From an uncultured Clostridia bacterium (GTDB lineage Bacteria; Bacillota; Clostridia; TANB77; CAG-508): a stretch of DNA of 64,000 nt. Below the pieces are notes generated by a model. That model searched no databases and had not been told where the DNA came from. It worked only from the letters and a program-made list of their open reading frames with translations. Both the position numbers and the translations under genes were made by a program. This document shows, piece by piece, positions 1 through 8,807 of the stretch. The stretch lies in NCBI GenBank assembly GCA_934167965.1, contig CAKPMJ010000004.1, forward strand, positions 62,001 through 126,000, in the 5' to 3' direction. Every line of letters begins with the position of its first letter. Positions within the stretch are counted from its first letter, which is position 1.

Positions 1-370
1 AATTTTGAATTTGTTCATCAATTAGTTTTAAATTTTCAATTATAACTGGATTTTTAAGCCATTCGGCTTCTCTTGCAATTATATTTAAAAAATTTTTTTC
101 TTTTCTATATTGAAGTAACCTATAAATTGCTGTATTTACGGTATCAAAAAAGTCTAAATTCATGCTTTCAACTTCTTCTACAATTTGCCTCATTTCCTTG
201 ATTTCCTCTTCGATAAAGTATTTTAACAATTCTTCTTTACTATTAAAATACATATATATAGTCTTTTTAGTTACTCCAGCTTCTCTTGCAATTTCATCCA
301 TGGATACTTTCTTAAATCCAAACTGATAAAACAATTTTCTTGCTGCTTCTATTATTTGTTCTTTTTTCAT
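1..370 (-). CDS. TetR family transcriptional regulator, 3' end outside window
   Basis: The frame is open from an ATG at 370 to the window edge, giving about 123 residues without the C-terminus. The first 50 residues form the TetR DNA-binding domain: MKKEQIIEAARKLF, then DEIAREAGVTKKTIYMYF, which is the recognition helix and the usual Tyr-Phe end of the HTH, then SKEELL. The rest is the start of the helical ligand-binding domain, which is too variable to name an inducer. GGGAG lies just upstream of the ATG. It is transcribed leftward, so any target gene next to it may lie outside the window. Confidence 0.9.
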   Translation of the reverse strand, partial: MKKEQIIEAARKLFYQFGFKKVSMDEIAREAGVTKKTIYMYFNSKEELLKYFIEEEIKEMRQIVEEVESMNLDFFDTVNTAIYRLLQYRKEKNFLNIIAREAEWLKNPVIIENLKLIDEQIQN

Positions 371-483
371 CTCCCTCGCTCCCATCTATATACTATATTA
401 TATTCATTGTTAAATTGTTACTGGTATACTGTTCTAGTTTTGTAGTATACTACCATTTTCCTTTTTTGTCAATACATTACAAT

Positions 484-520
484 AAAAAAATAGTAGAATT
501 AACTTATTTTTTAATTCTAC
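484..520 (-). terminator. Rho-independent terminator of the VanW gene
   Basis: On the minus strand GTAGAATTAA pairs with TTAATTCTAC around an 8-base loop and is followed by seven T. It lies just downstream of the VanW-type gene stop. Confidence 0.8.
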
Positions 521-530
521 CATTTGTTTA

Positions 531-1817
531 CTAATAATTAACTTTATATATTTTGCAAGTTGTTGAACCTTTTTTAGCTTTCATTACAAGCTTTACTGCA
601 TATTTCTTATTATTTTTTATTCTTAAATTATTTACACCATATGTAACCGTGGCATCATTTCCTGTTGTAGTATATGAGACCGCTTTACTATGTTCATGTC
701 TTTCTACTATTTTTAGTTTTGCCTTTTTAGCTGTCTGGTATAGTGTTGTGCTTACTTGACAAATACCACCACCTAATCCTAAAGCGTTTTTTTTGTTTAC
801 AAATACTGTAGCCATTTTATATCCTTTTGCCTTTGTTGCTTTTCCAACAGTATTAAACCAATTAAATGTTTCTCCTGGTTTAAGCACTAATCCATTTATT
901 GCTTCACATGCTAATCTTAAATTAGTATTTCTATTGCTTCCACTACTATATGAAATTAATGTTACCTCTGAAATTAGTCCAGTATTTGTTTTAGAATTAC
1001 TGTAATTCTTACTATAAGCTTTTTTCTTATCTATCATTTTATAAGATCTTACTTTATAATAATAAGTTTTCTTTTTATTTAAATTTTTATTTACATATTC
1101 TGTTGTTTTATTATTTGATATGTTTTTAATCTTTTGATATTTTCCATTTTTACTTGTTGCCCTATAAATCACATATCCGCTTGCTTGTTTGTCCCTATTC
1201 CAAGTAATTGTGGCTTTTGTGTTGTTTCTATTCATTATAACACTTTTGATTTTTGCTTTTTTAGGTACAATTTTATATGTTTTCTTTACACTTCCTGTAT
1301 AATTTCCTTTTAATTTTATTTCAACAGATGCTTTTCCTGTTTTTACTGTATTTTTGTATTTTAAAGTGTAATCTCTTCTTTCAACTAGCTTTATGTTGCC
1401 ATTATATATTTTTACCCAAGTTTTTCTTTCTTTTCCTGTATATGTATAGTTTTCATTATTTACTTTTACATTTAACTGATTTATTGGTTTTCTATTTATT
1501 TTAAAATATTTTGTTACTGTTCCTGTATAATCTCCAATTCCTGTTATTTGTATGCTTGCTGTTCCAACATTTACATTGTTATAATATGCTAATGTATAGT
1601 CTGTTCCTTCTACTAATACTCTATAGCCTTGTTCTATTCTTATTGTTGGTCTTATTTCTTTTCCTGCATAATTATAATCTGCTATTGAGTTTATTGTAGT
1701 ATTTGCAATTTGTTCTGGAACTGCTCCATCTGCCATTACATAATTATTAATTAATACTTGTACCCCTAATATAATTAATAATGTTATCAAAATTTTTTTG
1801 ATGCTTGTTTTTTTCAT
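531..1817 (-). CDS. Secreted surface protein: two Ig/MBG-like repeats, fibronectin III-like, VanW domain
   Basis: 428 residues. An N-terminal signal peptide (about residues 1-29, ending VMADG) is followed by two homologous beta repeats (YAGKEIRPTIRI...GDYTGTVTKYFKI and YTGKERKTWVKI...GNYTGSVKKTYKI). Next comes a fibronectin-III-like segment (ATITWNRDKQASGYVIYR...TYYYKVRSY). The C-terminal VanW domain contains KPGETFNWFNTVG, LGGGICQVSTTLYQTA and VERHEHSKAVSYT. VanW proteins are found in vancomycin-resistance clusters and widely in Clostridia as cell-wall-associated proteins; their biochemical role is not settled. The gene stands alone with its own terminator and no resistance genes beside it, so a general cell-surface role is more likely than glycopeptide resistance. 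Confidence 0.88.
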   Translation of the reverse strand: MKKTSIKKILITLLIILGVQVLINNYVMADGAVPEQIANTTINSIADYNYAGKEIRPTIRIEQGYRVLVEGTDYTLAYYNNVNVGTASIQITGIGDYTGTVTKYFKINRKPINQLNVKVNNENYTYTGKERKTWVKIYNGNIKLVERRDYTLKYKNTVKTGKASVEIKLKGNYTGSVKKTYKIVPKKAKIKSVIMNRNNTKATITWNRDKQASGYVIYRATSKNGKYQKIKNISNNKTTEYVNKNLNKKKTYYYKVRSYKMIDKKKAYSKNYSNSKTNTGLISEVTLISYSSGSNRNTNLRLACEAINGLVLKPGETFNWFNTVGKATKAKGYKMATVFVNKKNALGLGGGICQVSTTLYQTAKKAKLKIVERHEHSKAVSYTTTGNDATVTYGVNNLRIKNNKKYAVKLVMKAKKGSTTCKIYKVNY

Positions 1818-1916
1818 TTTTCTCCCTTTCTTTCGTTAAAAATTAAACATTATTATATTATCATATTTCTATGCAAAAGCACAAGTATTTTTTCAAAAAT
1901 TTAATATTTTTTTCTA

Positions 1917-1945
1917 TGGACAAATTTACTGCTTTATGGTATTAT
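1917..1945 (+). promoter_or_regulatory. Probable sigma-A promoter for the 1976 gene
   Basis: TGGACA (1917-1922), a 17-base spacer and TATTAT (1940-1945), 30 bases before the start codon. Confidence 0.5.
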
Positions 1946-1975
1946 TGTATTTATAAAAATATTGGAGGTATAAAT

Positions 1976-2335
1976 ATGTCTAAATTATTAAAAACTTTAC
2001 TTTTATTTATTTTAATAACAGTTTTATCATTTAATATATGTAATGCTATTGATGCAAATATTTTACAAAATTCTACTGCAGAAACATCTTCAAATACAAA
2101 TACTAATGACATGTCAAATTCAACAATAAGTAATACTTCTGATAACAATTCAATTTCAACAGCCAATATTGATACATCAAATGAGGAAACAGATACAATG
2201 TCTACTACTGTAAGTAGAGCATCAAATGTGTCTAATAGTTCACCAATAACAAATGTATTATTAATTGTATTAATAGTAATTGGAATTTTGTTATTTTTAC
2301 TTGCTATTGCTATATTAATCCGTTTAGGCAAATAA
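1976..2335 (+). CDS. Small exported, membrane-anchored Ser/Thr/Asn-rich protein
   Basis: 119 residues from an ATG preceded by TTGGAGGTATAA; a longer upstream reading has no ribosome site. A hydrophobic signal peptide (LLKTLLLFILITVLSF) is followed by about 60 residues of low-complexity Asn/Ser/Thr. The C-terminus is one transmembrane helix (VLLIVLIVIGILLFLLAIAI) and a short positive tail. No family is recognised. The architecture matches the next gene, so the two are probably distant paralogues exposing a flexible linker outside the membrane. Confidence 0.75.
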   Translation: MSKLLKTLLLFILITVLSFNICNAIDANILQNSTAETSSNTNTNDMSNSTISNTSDNNSISTANIDTSNEETDTMSTTVSRASNVSNSSPITNVLLIVLIVIGILLFLLAIAILIRLGK

Positions 2336-2439
2336 CTACTTAAAATTATTTTCAATTTTTTCATAGTATATTTTAAGCAAAAAAATAAATAATATTAATA
2401 AAGTTTTCAAAAACTTAATTTTTTTAGGAGGAATATATT

Positions 2440-2889
2440 ATGAATAGAAAATTTCTATATGTTATTATTTTATTTGTAGCTATTATTCTACTTTCCACAT
2501 CATTTACTTTTGCAGTTACTAAACCTGCTATGGAAAATGCTGCAAATGGTATAAGAAATGTAGTTGGTAGCGCAGAAAATACTATTGAAAACGCTGCTGC
2601 TGGAGTTGCAAATACATCAAAAAATGTTACTGGTGATATTGAAAAATCTAGTAATACTATGACTAATAATACATCTACTTATATGAGTACAAATGGTAAC
2701 AGTGGTACTGGATATACATCTACTAGAACATCAACAGGTATTACTGGAGATACTACATTTTTAGGAATGAATTCAACTGCTTGGATATGGTTAATTTTAG
2801 CCATAGCCGCTGTAGCAATAGTTGCTTTAGTTTATTATTACTCTGCTCAAACTAGAGATTTTGGTTATGATCATAGTAGTGAAGAATAA
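2440..2889 (+). CDS. Small exported protein with C-terminal membrane anchor
   Basis: 149 residues. AGGAGG lies just before the ATG. There is a signal peptide (YVIILFVAIILLSTSFTFA), then alanine/asparagine-rich pseudo-repeats (MENAANGIRNVVGSAENTIENAAAG style), a Ser/Thr/Gly linker, and a C-terminal transmembrane helix (WIWLILAIAAVAIVALVYYY) with an acidic tail. The family is not recognised. It shares its layout with the preceding gene about 100 bases upstream. Both lie in the same orientation and this one is followed by a strong terminator, so they may be cotranscribed. Confidence 0.75.
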   Translation: MNRKFLYVIILFVAIILLSTSFTFAVTKPAMENAANGIRNVVGSAENTIENAAAGVANTSKNVTGDIEKSSNTMTNNTSTYMSTNGNSGTGYTSTRTSTGITGDTTFLGMNSTAWIWLILAIAAVAIVALVYYYSAQTRDFGYDHSSEE

Positions 2890-2891
2890 AA

Positions 2892-2947
2892 AAATAATAG
2901 TTAGATAATTGGATTTTTCCTCTTTATCTAACTATTATTTGCTTTTT
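2892..2947 (+). terminator. Terminator after the 2440 gene
   Basis: A 17-base stem (AAATAATAGTTAGATAA with its complement at 2924-2940) followed by GCTTTTT. Confidence 0.85.
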
Positions 2948-3001
2948 ATAGAGTTTTATGTTAAAATACTTTTATAAATTATTTGTGAAAGGATACATAT
3001 T

Positions 3002-3511
3002 ATGTCAAAATCTCAAGATTTAGATTTTTATATTCCTCATTGGGAAGAATTACCTGATATTGATTTATACTTAGATCAGGTGGTAACATTTATAGATAAG
3101 TATTTAAAAAATTATATAAAAATTGATAGTGAAGATAAAGAAGATAAAACTGCAACTTGCGTTACTAAAACAATGATTAATAACTATGTTAAACAGGGTA
3201 TCTTAGAGGCACCAATAAAGAAAAAATATAATAAAAAACATATTTCATATCTTTTTGTCATATGTATTTTAAAACAAGTATATAGTATAAGTGAAATTGA
3301 TAAATTGATTAAGCTGGCTCAAAAGGACTATCCAGTAAATGAAGCTTATAATACATTTTGTAATGCCTTAGAATCTTCTATAAAAAACATATTTGCTGGT
3401 AAGTCTTACTTAAATATAAAACATCTACCTGAATCTACTTACCTTTTAATCAATGTTGTTCAGACTTTTGCTAGTAAATTATATGTTGAAAAAAAAGCAT
3501 TAAATTTTTAA
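3002..3511 (+). CDS. DUF1836 family protein
   Basis: 169 residues. The opening (DFYIPHWEELPDIDLYLDQVVTFIDKYL) and the segment TKTMINNYVKQGILEAPIKKKYNKKHISYLFVICILKQVYSISEI match the DUF1836 family of Firmicutes. Members begin with a MerR-like helix-turn-helix in which TxxMINNYVKxGxL forms the DNA-contacting part. The family is usually thought to be regulatory, but no target is established. Its ribosome site (GAAAGGATACATATT) is close to the ATG. It ends in a hairpin shared with galE on the other strand. Confidence 0.82.
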   Translation: MSKSQDLDFYIPHWEELPDIDLYLDQVVTFIDKYLKNYIKIDSEDKEDKTATCVTKTMINNYVKQGILEAPIKKKYNKKHISYLFVICILKQVYSISEIDKLIKLAQKDYPVNEAYNTFCNALESSIKNIFAGKSYLNIKHLPESTYLLINVVQTFASKLYVEKKALNF

Positions 3512-3545
3512 AAGAAAGCCTAAAAATTAGGCTTTCTTATTTTTT
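3512..3545. terminator. Bidirectional terminator between DUF1836 gene and galE
   Basis: AAGAAAGCCTA pairs with TAGGCTTTCTT, with T-runs on both sides. It lies between convergent genes and overlaps the 3' end of galE. Confidence 0.8.
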
Positions 3546-4540
3546 AATACATAATTCCATGAATCTCTGCACATATCTTCTAAATTCTTTTTAGCTACCC
3601 ATCCCATCTCTTTTTTTGATTTTGATGGATCAGCATACATTATTGCTAAATCTCCTGGTCTTCTTGGTGCAATTTCATATGGTACATCTACATTATTAAC
3701 TCTTTTGAAAGTTTCTACCATCTCTAAAACTGTATATGCTGTTCCTGTTCCTAAATTATATATAAACACTCCATTACTCTCTTTATCCAGCTTCTCTATT
3801 GCTTTTACATGACCAATTGCTAAATCTACTACATGTAAATAATCTCTTGCTCCTGTACCATCTTTAGTTCCTGGGTAGTCATTTCCAAACACATTTAAAT
3901 GGCCTATTTCTTTATTAGCAACTTTCATTATAAATGGCATTAAATTATTTGGTATACCTTGTGGGTCTTCACCAATTAGTCCACTTTCATGAGCTCCTAC
4001 TGGGTTAAAATATCTTAATATTGCTATATCCCATGTATTATCTGCTTTATATACGTCTTCCAATATTTGTTCTATCATGCTTTTTGTCGTTCCATAAGGA
4101 TTTGTTGTTTTTCCTCTTCCTACTTCTTCTACATATTTTGGATTTTCTCTTTCTCCATATATTGTTGCTGATGAACTAAATACAAATTTTTTTACATTAT
4201 ATTTTTGCATTGTTTCTAATAATGTAATTGCTCCTGAAACATTATTATGATAATATTTTAATGGTTCTCTTACAGATTCCCCTACAGCTTTGAATCCTGC
4301 AAAGTTTATTACTGATTCTATATTGTTTTCCTCAAATACTTTTTCTAGCTTTTCTTTATCTAAATAATTTATTTCATAAAATTTGAAATCTTTTCCTGTT
4401 ATTTGTTTTATTCTATCTAAAACTATTGGCTTACTATTTGAAAAGTCATCTATTATTACTATTTCCTTTCCTGCATTTAGTAGCTCTACTACTGTATGGC
4501 TTCCTATATAGCCCGCTCCTCCTGTTACTAATATTGACAT
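3527..4540 (-). CDS. galE: UDP-glucose 4-epimerase
   Basis: 337 residues, the usual length. GalE interconverts UDP-glucose and UDP-galactose using bound NAD, supplying galactose units for surface glycans or the Leloir pathway. The NAD-binding GGAGYIGSH is at residues 7-15, the catalytic serine region is FSSSATIYGE, and the YGTTK motif carries the YxxxK pair. The substrate-binding region NLMPFIMKVA and the C-terminal RRPGDLAIMYAD are typical. Its ribosome site AGGAGG lies inside the end of the upstream DUF2442 gene, three bases before which that gene stops. It is therefore the last gene of a DUF4160-DUF2442-galE unit, although the function of that pairing is unclear. Confidence 0.96.
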   Translation of the reverse strand: MSILVTGGAGYIGSHTVVELLNAGKEIVIIDDFSNSKPIVLDRIKQITGKDFKFYEINYLDKEKLEKVFEENNIESVINFAGFKAVGESVREPLKYYHNNVSGAITLLETMQKYNVKKFVFSSSATIYGERENPKYVEEVGRGKTTNPYGTTKSMIEQILEDVYKADNTWDIAILRYFNPVGAHESGLIGEDPQGIPNNLMPFIMKVANKEIGHLNVFGNDYPGTKDGTGARDYLHVVDLAIGHVKAIEKLDKESNGVFIYNLGTGTAYTVLEMVETFKRVNNVDVPYEIAPRRPGDLAIMYADPSKSKKEMGWVAKKNLEDMCRDSWNYVLKNKKA

Positions 4541-4543
4541 TTT

Positions 4544-4804
4544 TTATACCTCCTCTTTTCCATTTATCCACAATTCATTACAAGATAAATCTATATTGTC
4601 ATTCCAAGAGACACCATAGCCTCCTGCATCAACCTTGACTTGATTAAATAATCCTTCTACATTTTTTAAGTTTTTAAAATCATCCCATTTTTTCCATAGA
4701 GGCTTTATATCATAATATTTAACTATATTATCTTGAAAAGTTACTAATAGTATATAATTAGACAAAGGCTTAACTGATTTTATTTTATGGAACAATTTTA
4801 TCAC
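4544..4804 (-). CDS. DUF2442 family small protein
   Basis: 86 residues, a typical length. The pattern (I-KSVKPLSNYILLVTFQDNIVKYYDIKPLWKKW, then VEGLFNQVKVDAGGYGVSWNDNIDLSCNELW) is the DUF2442 fold: a small beta sheet ending in the conserved GYGVSWND. DUF2442 genes are very often paired with DUF4160 genes, as here. Such pairs have been discussed as toxin-antitoxin-like modules, but no activity is established for this one. Translation appears coupled to galE. Confidence 0.85.
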   Translation of the reverse strand: MIKLFHKIKSVKPLSNYILLVTFQDNIVKYYDIKPLWKKWDDFKNLKNVEGLFNQVKVDAGGYGVSWNDNIDLSCNELWINGKEEV

Positions 4805-4807
4805 CTC

Positions 4808-5062
4808 CTATTTTAATGGTGGAATTTTCTTAAAGTTTTGGCTTTCCCATATTTCCATTAAATCTACTTTATATTTCTTAACCCATTCTCGAATAAGATT
4901 TATTGCTCTTTGTGGTAAATCTCCTTCAATCATTTTCCCCGTTTGAATATCTATCACTCCAACATGTTCTCCATATATTGCATGAATATGTGGATGATTA
5001 TGTTCCGACTGTTGAAAATACATTTTTATAATTATACCATAAAAATTAGATAATATTGGCAA
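4808..5062 (-). CDS. DUF4160 family small protein (TTG start)
   Basis: 84 residues. A longer reading from 5107 is possible, but AAAGGAGGT lies exactly before a TTG at 5062. That start gives the normal family beginning, MPILSNFYGIIIKMYF, followed by the His-rich NHPHIHAIYGEHVGVIDI. The C-terminal half, LPQRAINLIREWVKKYKVDLMEIWE, is also typical. It is the first gene of a unit with DUF2442 and galE. A role as half of a toxin-antitoxin-like pair is inference. Confidence 0.85.
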   Translation of the reverse strand: MPILSNFYGIIIKMYFQQSEHNHPHIHAIYGEHVGVIDIQTGKMIEGDLPQRAINLIREWVKKYKVDLMEIWESQNFKKIPPLK

Positions 5063-5209
5063 TATATTACCTCCTTTCATTTTAAAATAAAAATTTGAAT
5101 TTATCAAGAGTTTTTACTGTTTTTTAGAAATAAATTTATATAATTAAATCTAATGAATTAAAAACATATATAATTTACCATATTTATCCAGTCATGTCAA
5201 TCTTTTCCT

Positions 5210-5238
5210 TTGATTTTTCAAATCTAATATGTTATTAT
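5210..5238 (+). promoter_or_regulatory. Probable sigma-A promoter for the 5272 gene
   Basis: TTGATT (5210-5215), a 17-base spacer, and TATTAT (5233-5238). Confidence 0.5.
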
Positions 5239-5271
5239 ATTTATGTAAACACTTTTTTAGGAGGAGTTTAT

Positions 5272-5532
5272 ATGATACATATTATTAATAAATTAAAAGA
5301 TACATTTGAAAATATAGATAAAAAAAATCTAAATATTATGAAAAATGGTTTAAAATTCTGTTTTGGAATTTTAATGTTATCAATTTCAATTCTTCTTACA
5401 TACCTAATATTTGTTAAACATATCTTTGTATACCAATTAGGTTTACTTGTATTTGAACTCAGTCTCTACTTTGCAATAGATTTTATAGTTGCAGGAGTGG
5501 TTGTAGATACCATTAGAAAACAAATAATGTAA
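5272..5532 (+). CDS. Small two-helix membrane protein
   Basis: 86 residues from an ATG preceded by AGGAGGAGTTTAT. A charged amphipathic N-terminus (KLKDTFENIDKKNLNIMKNGLK) is followed by two membrane helices (FCFGILMLSISILLTYLIF and YQLGLLVFELSLYFAIDFIVAGVVV) and a basic end. I do not recognise a family. It is a single-gene unit with its own promoter and terminator. Confidence 0.75.
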   Translation: MIHIINKLKDTFENIDKKNLNIMKNGLKFCFGILMLSISILLTYLIFVKHIFVYQLGLLVFELSLYFAIDFIVAGVVVDTIRKQIM

Positions 5533-5537
5533 TAAAA

Positions 5538-5575
5538 AATCCCTTAGGTCATTAAAACCTTTGGGATTATTTTTA
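5538..5575. terminator. Bidirectional terminator between 5272 gene and gatB
   Basis: AATCCC...GGGATT stem with AGGT/AACC above it, then ATTTTTATTT. It lies in the gap between convergent genes. Confidence 0.75.
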
Positions 5576-7012
5576 TTTACTCATTTCTTCTTTAAACATC
5601 TTATTTAACATTTGAGGATTTGCTTGACCTTTTGTAGCCTTCATAGCTTGACCAACTAAAAATCCTATTGCTCTTTCTTTTCCTGCTTTAAAATCTGCAA
5701 CAGATTGTGGATTTGCTTCAATAACTTGCATTACTACTGCTTTGATTGCAGATTCATCAGAAATTTGTGCCCATCCTTTTTCTTTAACAATCTCTTCTGG
5801 ACTTCTTGGATTTTCAAATAATTCATCTAATACTTTTTTACCAATACTTGAGCTAATTGTACCTTTATCAATAATTGTAACTAATTCTGCTAAGTTCTCT
5901 GCACAAAATGGTATTTCATTTGGCTCCATTTCTTTTTCATTTAATATTCTTGAAATATCTGAAATTATCCAGTTGCTAACTGCTTTACGATTTCCACATA
6001 TTGTTGATGCTTTTTCAAATAAGTCTGATAAATATTTTGATGATACTATAATTCCTACATCTTTTTCAGACATATTATATTCATTTAAGTATCTTTCTCT
6101 TCTACTCTCTGGAAGTTCTGGAAGATTATTTCTTACATTTTCTATATATTCATCTGAAAGCTTTATTGCAACTAAATCTGGCTCTGGGAAATATCTATAA
6201 TCTTGAGCATCTTCTTTATCTCTCATTGAAAATGTCTTTCCTGATACATCATCCCATCTTAAAGTTTCTTGCTCTACTTTTCCACCATCTTCTAATACAT
6301 CTATTTGTCTTTCAATTTCGTATTCAATTCCTCTTGTTATACTTCTAAATGAATTCATATTTTTCATTTCTGTACGTGTTCCAAGTTTTGTATCTGTTTT
6401 CTTCTTTACAGATACGTTTACATCAGCTCTAAATGACCCTTCCTGCATTTTACAGTCTGATACCTCAATATATTCCAATATTGATTTTAATTTTTTCAAA
6501 TATTCATCCGCTTCTTCTGCTGAAGATAAATCTGGTTCTGAAACTATTTCTATTAAAGGCACTCCTGCTCTGTTTAAATCAACTAAACTTCCTCCACCAA
6601 AATCATCATGATTTAGTTTACCAGCATCCTCTTCTATATGAATTCTAAGTAGACGGATTTTCTTTTTACCATTTTTAGTATCTATCTCTACATGTCCATG
6701 TTCACACAAAGGTTTATCATATTGTGAGATTTGATATGATTTTGGTAAATCTGGATAATAGTAATTTTTTCTATCATTTTTACTATCTTTAGATATTGTA
6801 CAATTTGTAGCTAAACCTGCTTTTACCGCATATTCAACTACTTTTTCATTTAATACTGGAAGTGTTCCAGGCATTGCCATACATACTGGGCATACATGTG
6901 TGTTAGGTGCTGCTCCAAAAGTTGTAGGGCATGAACAGAATATTTTTGTTTTTGTAGATAATTCTGCATGGACCTCAAGTCCTATTACTACTTCATAATC
7001 TTCTCTTGCCAT
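5573..7012 (-). CDS. gatB: Asp-tRNA(Asn)/Glu-tRNA(Gln) amidotransferase subunit B
   Basis: 479 residues, full length. GatB binds the mischarged tRNA and phosphorylates the side-chain carboxylate before amidation with ammonia delivered from GatA. The start YEVVIGLEVHAEL, the metal-binding FCSCPTTFGAAPNTHVCPVCMAMPG, YYYPDLPKSYQISQYD and HIEEDAGKLNHD are conserved catalytic-core segments. The C-terminal 150 residues form the helical YqeY-like tRNA-binding domain (FLVGQAMKATKGQANPQMLNKM). Its ATG overlaps the gatA stop (TAATG), so translation is coupled. It is the last gene of the aspS-gatCAB operon. Confidence 0.97.
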   Translation of the reverse strand: MAREDYEVVIGLEVHAELSTKTKIFCSCPTTFGAAPNTHVCPVCMAMPGTLPVLNEKVVEYAVKAGLATNCTISKDSKNDRKNYYYPDLPKSYQISQYDKPLCEHGHVEIDTKNGKKKIRLLRIHIEEDAGKLNHDDFGGGSLVDLNRAGVPLIEIVSEPDLSSAEEADEYLKKLKSILEYIEVSDCKMQEGSFRADVNVSVKKKTDTKLGTRTEMKNMNSFRSITRGIEYEIERQIDVLEDGGKVEQETLRWDDVSGKTFSMRDKEDAQDYRYFPEPDLVAIKLSDEYIENVRNNLPELPESRRERYLNEYNMSEKDVGIIVSSKYLSDLFEKASTICGNRKAVSNWIISDISRILNEKEMEPNEIPFCAENLAELVTIIDKGTISSSIGKKVLDELFENPRSPEEIVKEKGWAQISDESAIKAVVMQVIEANPQSVADFKAGKERAIGFLVGQAMKATKGQANPQMLNKMFKEEMSK

Positions 7013-8490
7013 TATTTTGCACCCCCTTTGAATTCTGGTTCATATTTTTCTCTAAATTTTGTTTCTTGTTCAAAGCTATATGCTGCATTTAAAATAGTTT
7101 CCTCTTGGAATCTATTTCCTATTAATTGCATACCTATTGGCATTCCTTTACTATCTACTCCTGAAGGAATTGATATACCAGGAAGTCCTGCAATATTTAC
7201 AGATACTGTACAAATATCTGCCAAGTACATTTCTAATGGATTGTCTGATTTTTCTCCAATTCCAAATGCAACTGTTGGAGATGTTGGTGTAAGTATAACA
7301 TCATATTTTTCAAAACCTTTATCAAATTCATTTTTAACAAGTGTACGAACTTGTTGAGCTTTTTTGTAATATGCATCATAATATCCAGAAGATAAAACAT
7401 AAGTACCAAGTATAATCCTTCTTTTTACCTCTGCACCAAATCCTTCACTTCTTGACTTTTTATATAATTCTTTTAAGTTTTTAAATTCAGGTGTTCTGTA
7501 AGTATATCTAATTCCATCAAATCTTCCTAAATTTGAGCTTGCTTCTGCACAGGCAATTATATAATAAGTTGCTAATGAATATTTTGCAATATCTAAAGAA
7601 AACTCTTCTATCTCTGCTCCTAATTTTTTATATGTCTCTATTGCTTGTTTTAGATTTTCTTTTACTTCTTCATTTATTCCTTCACTAAAGAACTCTTTTG
7701 GTACACCTATTTTAAGTCCTTTTATGTCTCCTGTAAGTGCTTTTACATAGTCTTTCTTAGGCATATCAACTGATGTTGTGTCTTTCTCATCATGTCCTGC
7801 TATTAAGTTTAAAAGAATTGCACTGTCTTTTACGTCTTTTGTTATAGGCCCAATTTGATCTAATGATGATGCAAAAGCAACTAATCCATATCTTGAAACT
7901 AAACCATAAGTTGGTTTTAGCCCTACAACTCCACAAAATGCTGATGGTTGTCTAATTGATCCACCTGTATCTGAACCTAAAGCCCATGGTACCATTTTGC
8001 TTGCTACTGCTGCTGCACTTCCTCCTGATGATCCTCCTGGTACTTTAGTTAAATCCCAAGGATTTTTTGTTTTTTTGAAGTATGATGTTTCTGTTGAACC
8101 ACCCATAGCAAATTCGTCCATGTTTAGTTTTCCTAAATTTATCATATTTTCACTATTTATTTTGTCCATTACTGTTGCATCATATGGAGATACAAAATTC
8201 TCTAACATTTTTGATGAGCAAGTTGTTTTTATTCCTTTTGTACAAATATTGTCTTTTATACCTATTGGAATTCCTGCTAATTCTCCTTTTATTTCTCCAT
8301 TATTTATTTTTTCTTGAATCTCTTTTGATTTATCTATTGCTTCATCTGTTAAAGTCGTAACAAATGCTTCTACGTCTTTTTCTTTTTCTTCTATTCTTTC
8401 TGCATATGCTTTTGTTATTTCTTCAACAGTTATTTCTTTTTTGGCTAATTTTTCTTGTAACTCATGTACTGTTAAATCTATAATATTCAT
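7012..8490 (-). CDS. gatA: Asp-tRNA(Asn)/Glu-tRNA(Gln) amidotransferase subunit A
   Basis: 492 residues, full length. An amidase-signature enzyme that hydrolyses glutamine and channels ammonia to GatB. The Ser-cisSer-Lys triad can be placed: Lys in GIPIGIKDNICT, the glycine/serine-rich signature VPGGSSGGSAAAVASKMV, and DTGGSIRQPSAFCG with the nucleophile. It lies between gatC (about 20 bases upstream) and gatB (overlapping). A ribosome site (AAAGGGAGG) precedes the ATG. Confidence 0.97.
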   Translation of the reverse strand: MNIIDLTVHELQEKLAKKEITVEEITKAYAERIEEKEKDVEAFVTTLTDEAIDKSKEIQEKINNGEIKGELAGIPIGIKDNICTKGIKTTCSSKMLENFVSPYDATVMDKINSENMINLGKLNMDEFAMGGSTETSYFKKTKNPWDLTKVPGGSSGGSAAAVASKMVPWALGSDTGGSIRQPSAFCGVVGLKPTYGLVSRYGLVAFASSLDQIGPITKDVKDSAILLNLIAGHDEKDTTSVDMPKKDYVKALTGDIKGLKIGVPKEFFSEGINEEVKENLKQAIETYKKLGAEIEEFSLDIAKYSLATYYIIACAEASSNLGRFDGIRYTYRTPEFKNLKELYKKSRSEGFGAEVKRRIILGTYVLSSGYYDAYYKKAQQVRTLVKNEFDKGFEKYDVILTPTSPTVAFGIGEKSDNPLEMYLADICTVSVNIAGLPGISIPSGVDSKGMPIGMQLIGNRFQEETILNAAYSFEQETKFREKYEPEFKGGAK

Positions 8491-8509
8491 AATTGACCTC
8501 CCTTTATAT

Positions 8510-8797
8510 TTATTGTATTACTTTAGGTATTTTAAACATATTACCTTCTTCACTAGGTGCATTTGCAAATAGTGCTTTATTGTCTTCAAATACCTTAACC
8601 TCATCTTTTCTAAATACATTTTTTGCTTCATTTGCGCCTATTGTAATATCTAAATCTTCTACCGGTGCATTATTTACAATATTTGCAAAATTTAAAATTT
8701 CTTGTAGGTTCAATATATATTTGTCAATTTCATCATCTCTTAAATTTAATTGTGCTAAATTAGCAATGTGCAAAATTTCTTCTTTACTTACTTCCAT
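8510..8797 (-). CDS. gatC: Asp-tRNA(Asn)/Glu-tRNA(Gln) amidotransferase subunit C
   Basis: 95 residues from the ATG at 8797, which has AGGAGG at the right distance. An upstream ATG reading overlaps aspS and lacks a site. GatC stabilises the GatA-GatB complex. Typical features are the N-terminal VSKEEILHIANLAQLNL and the Asn/Asp-rich tail with VFRKDEV and NAPSEEGNMFKIPKV. It starts 10 bases after the aspS stop. Confidence 0.93.
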   Translation of the reverse strand: MEVSKEEILHIANLAQLNLRDDEIDKYILNLQEILNFANIVNNAPVEDLDITIGANEAKNVFRKDEVKVFEDNKALFANAPSEEGNMFKIPKVIQ

Positions 8798-8807
8798 AAT
8801 TAACCTC

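Noticed and set aside
1871..1975. Upstream extension of the 1976 gene
   Set aside because: It would remove the signal peptide from the N-terminus, and TTGGAGG marks the later ATG.
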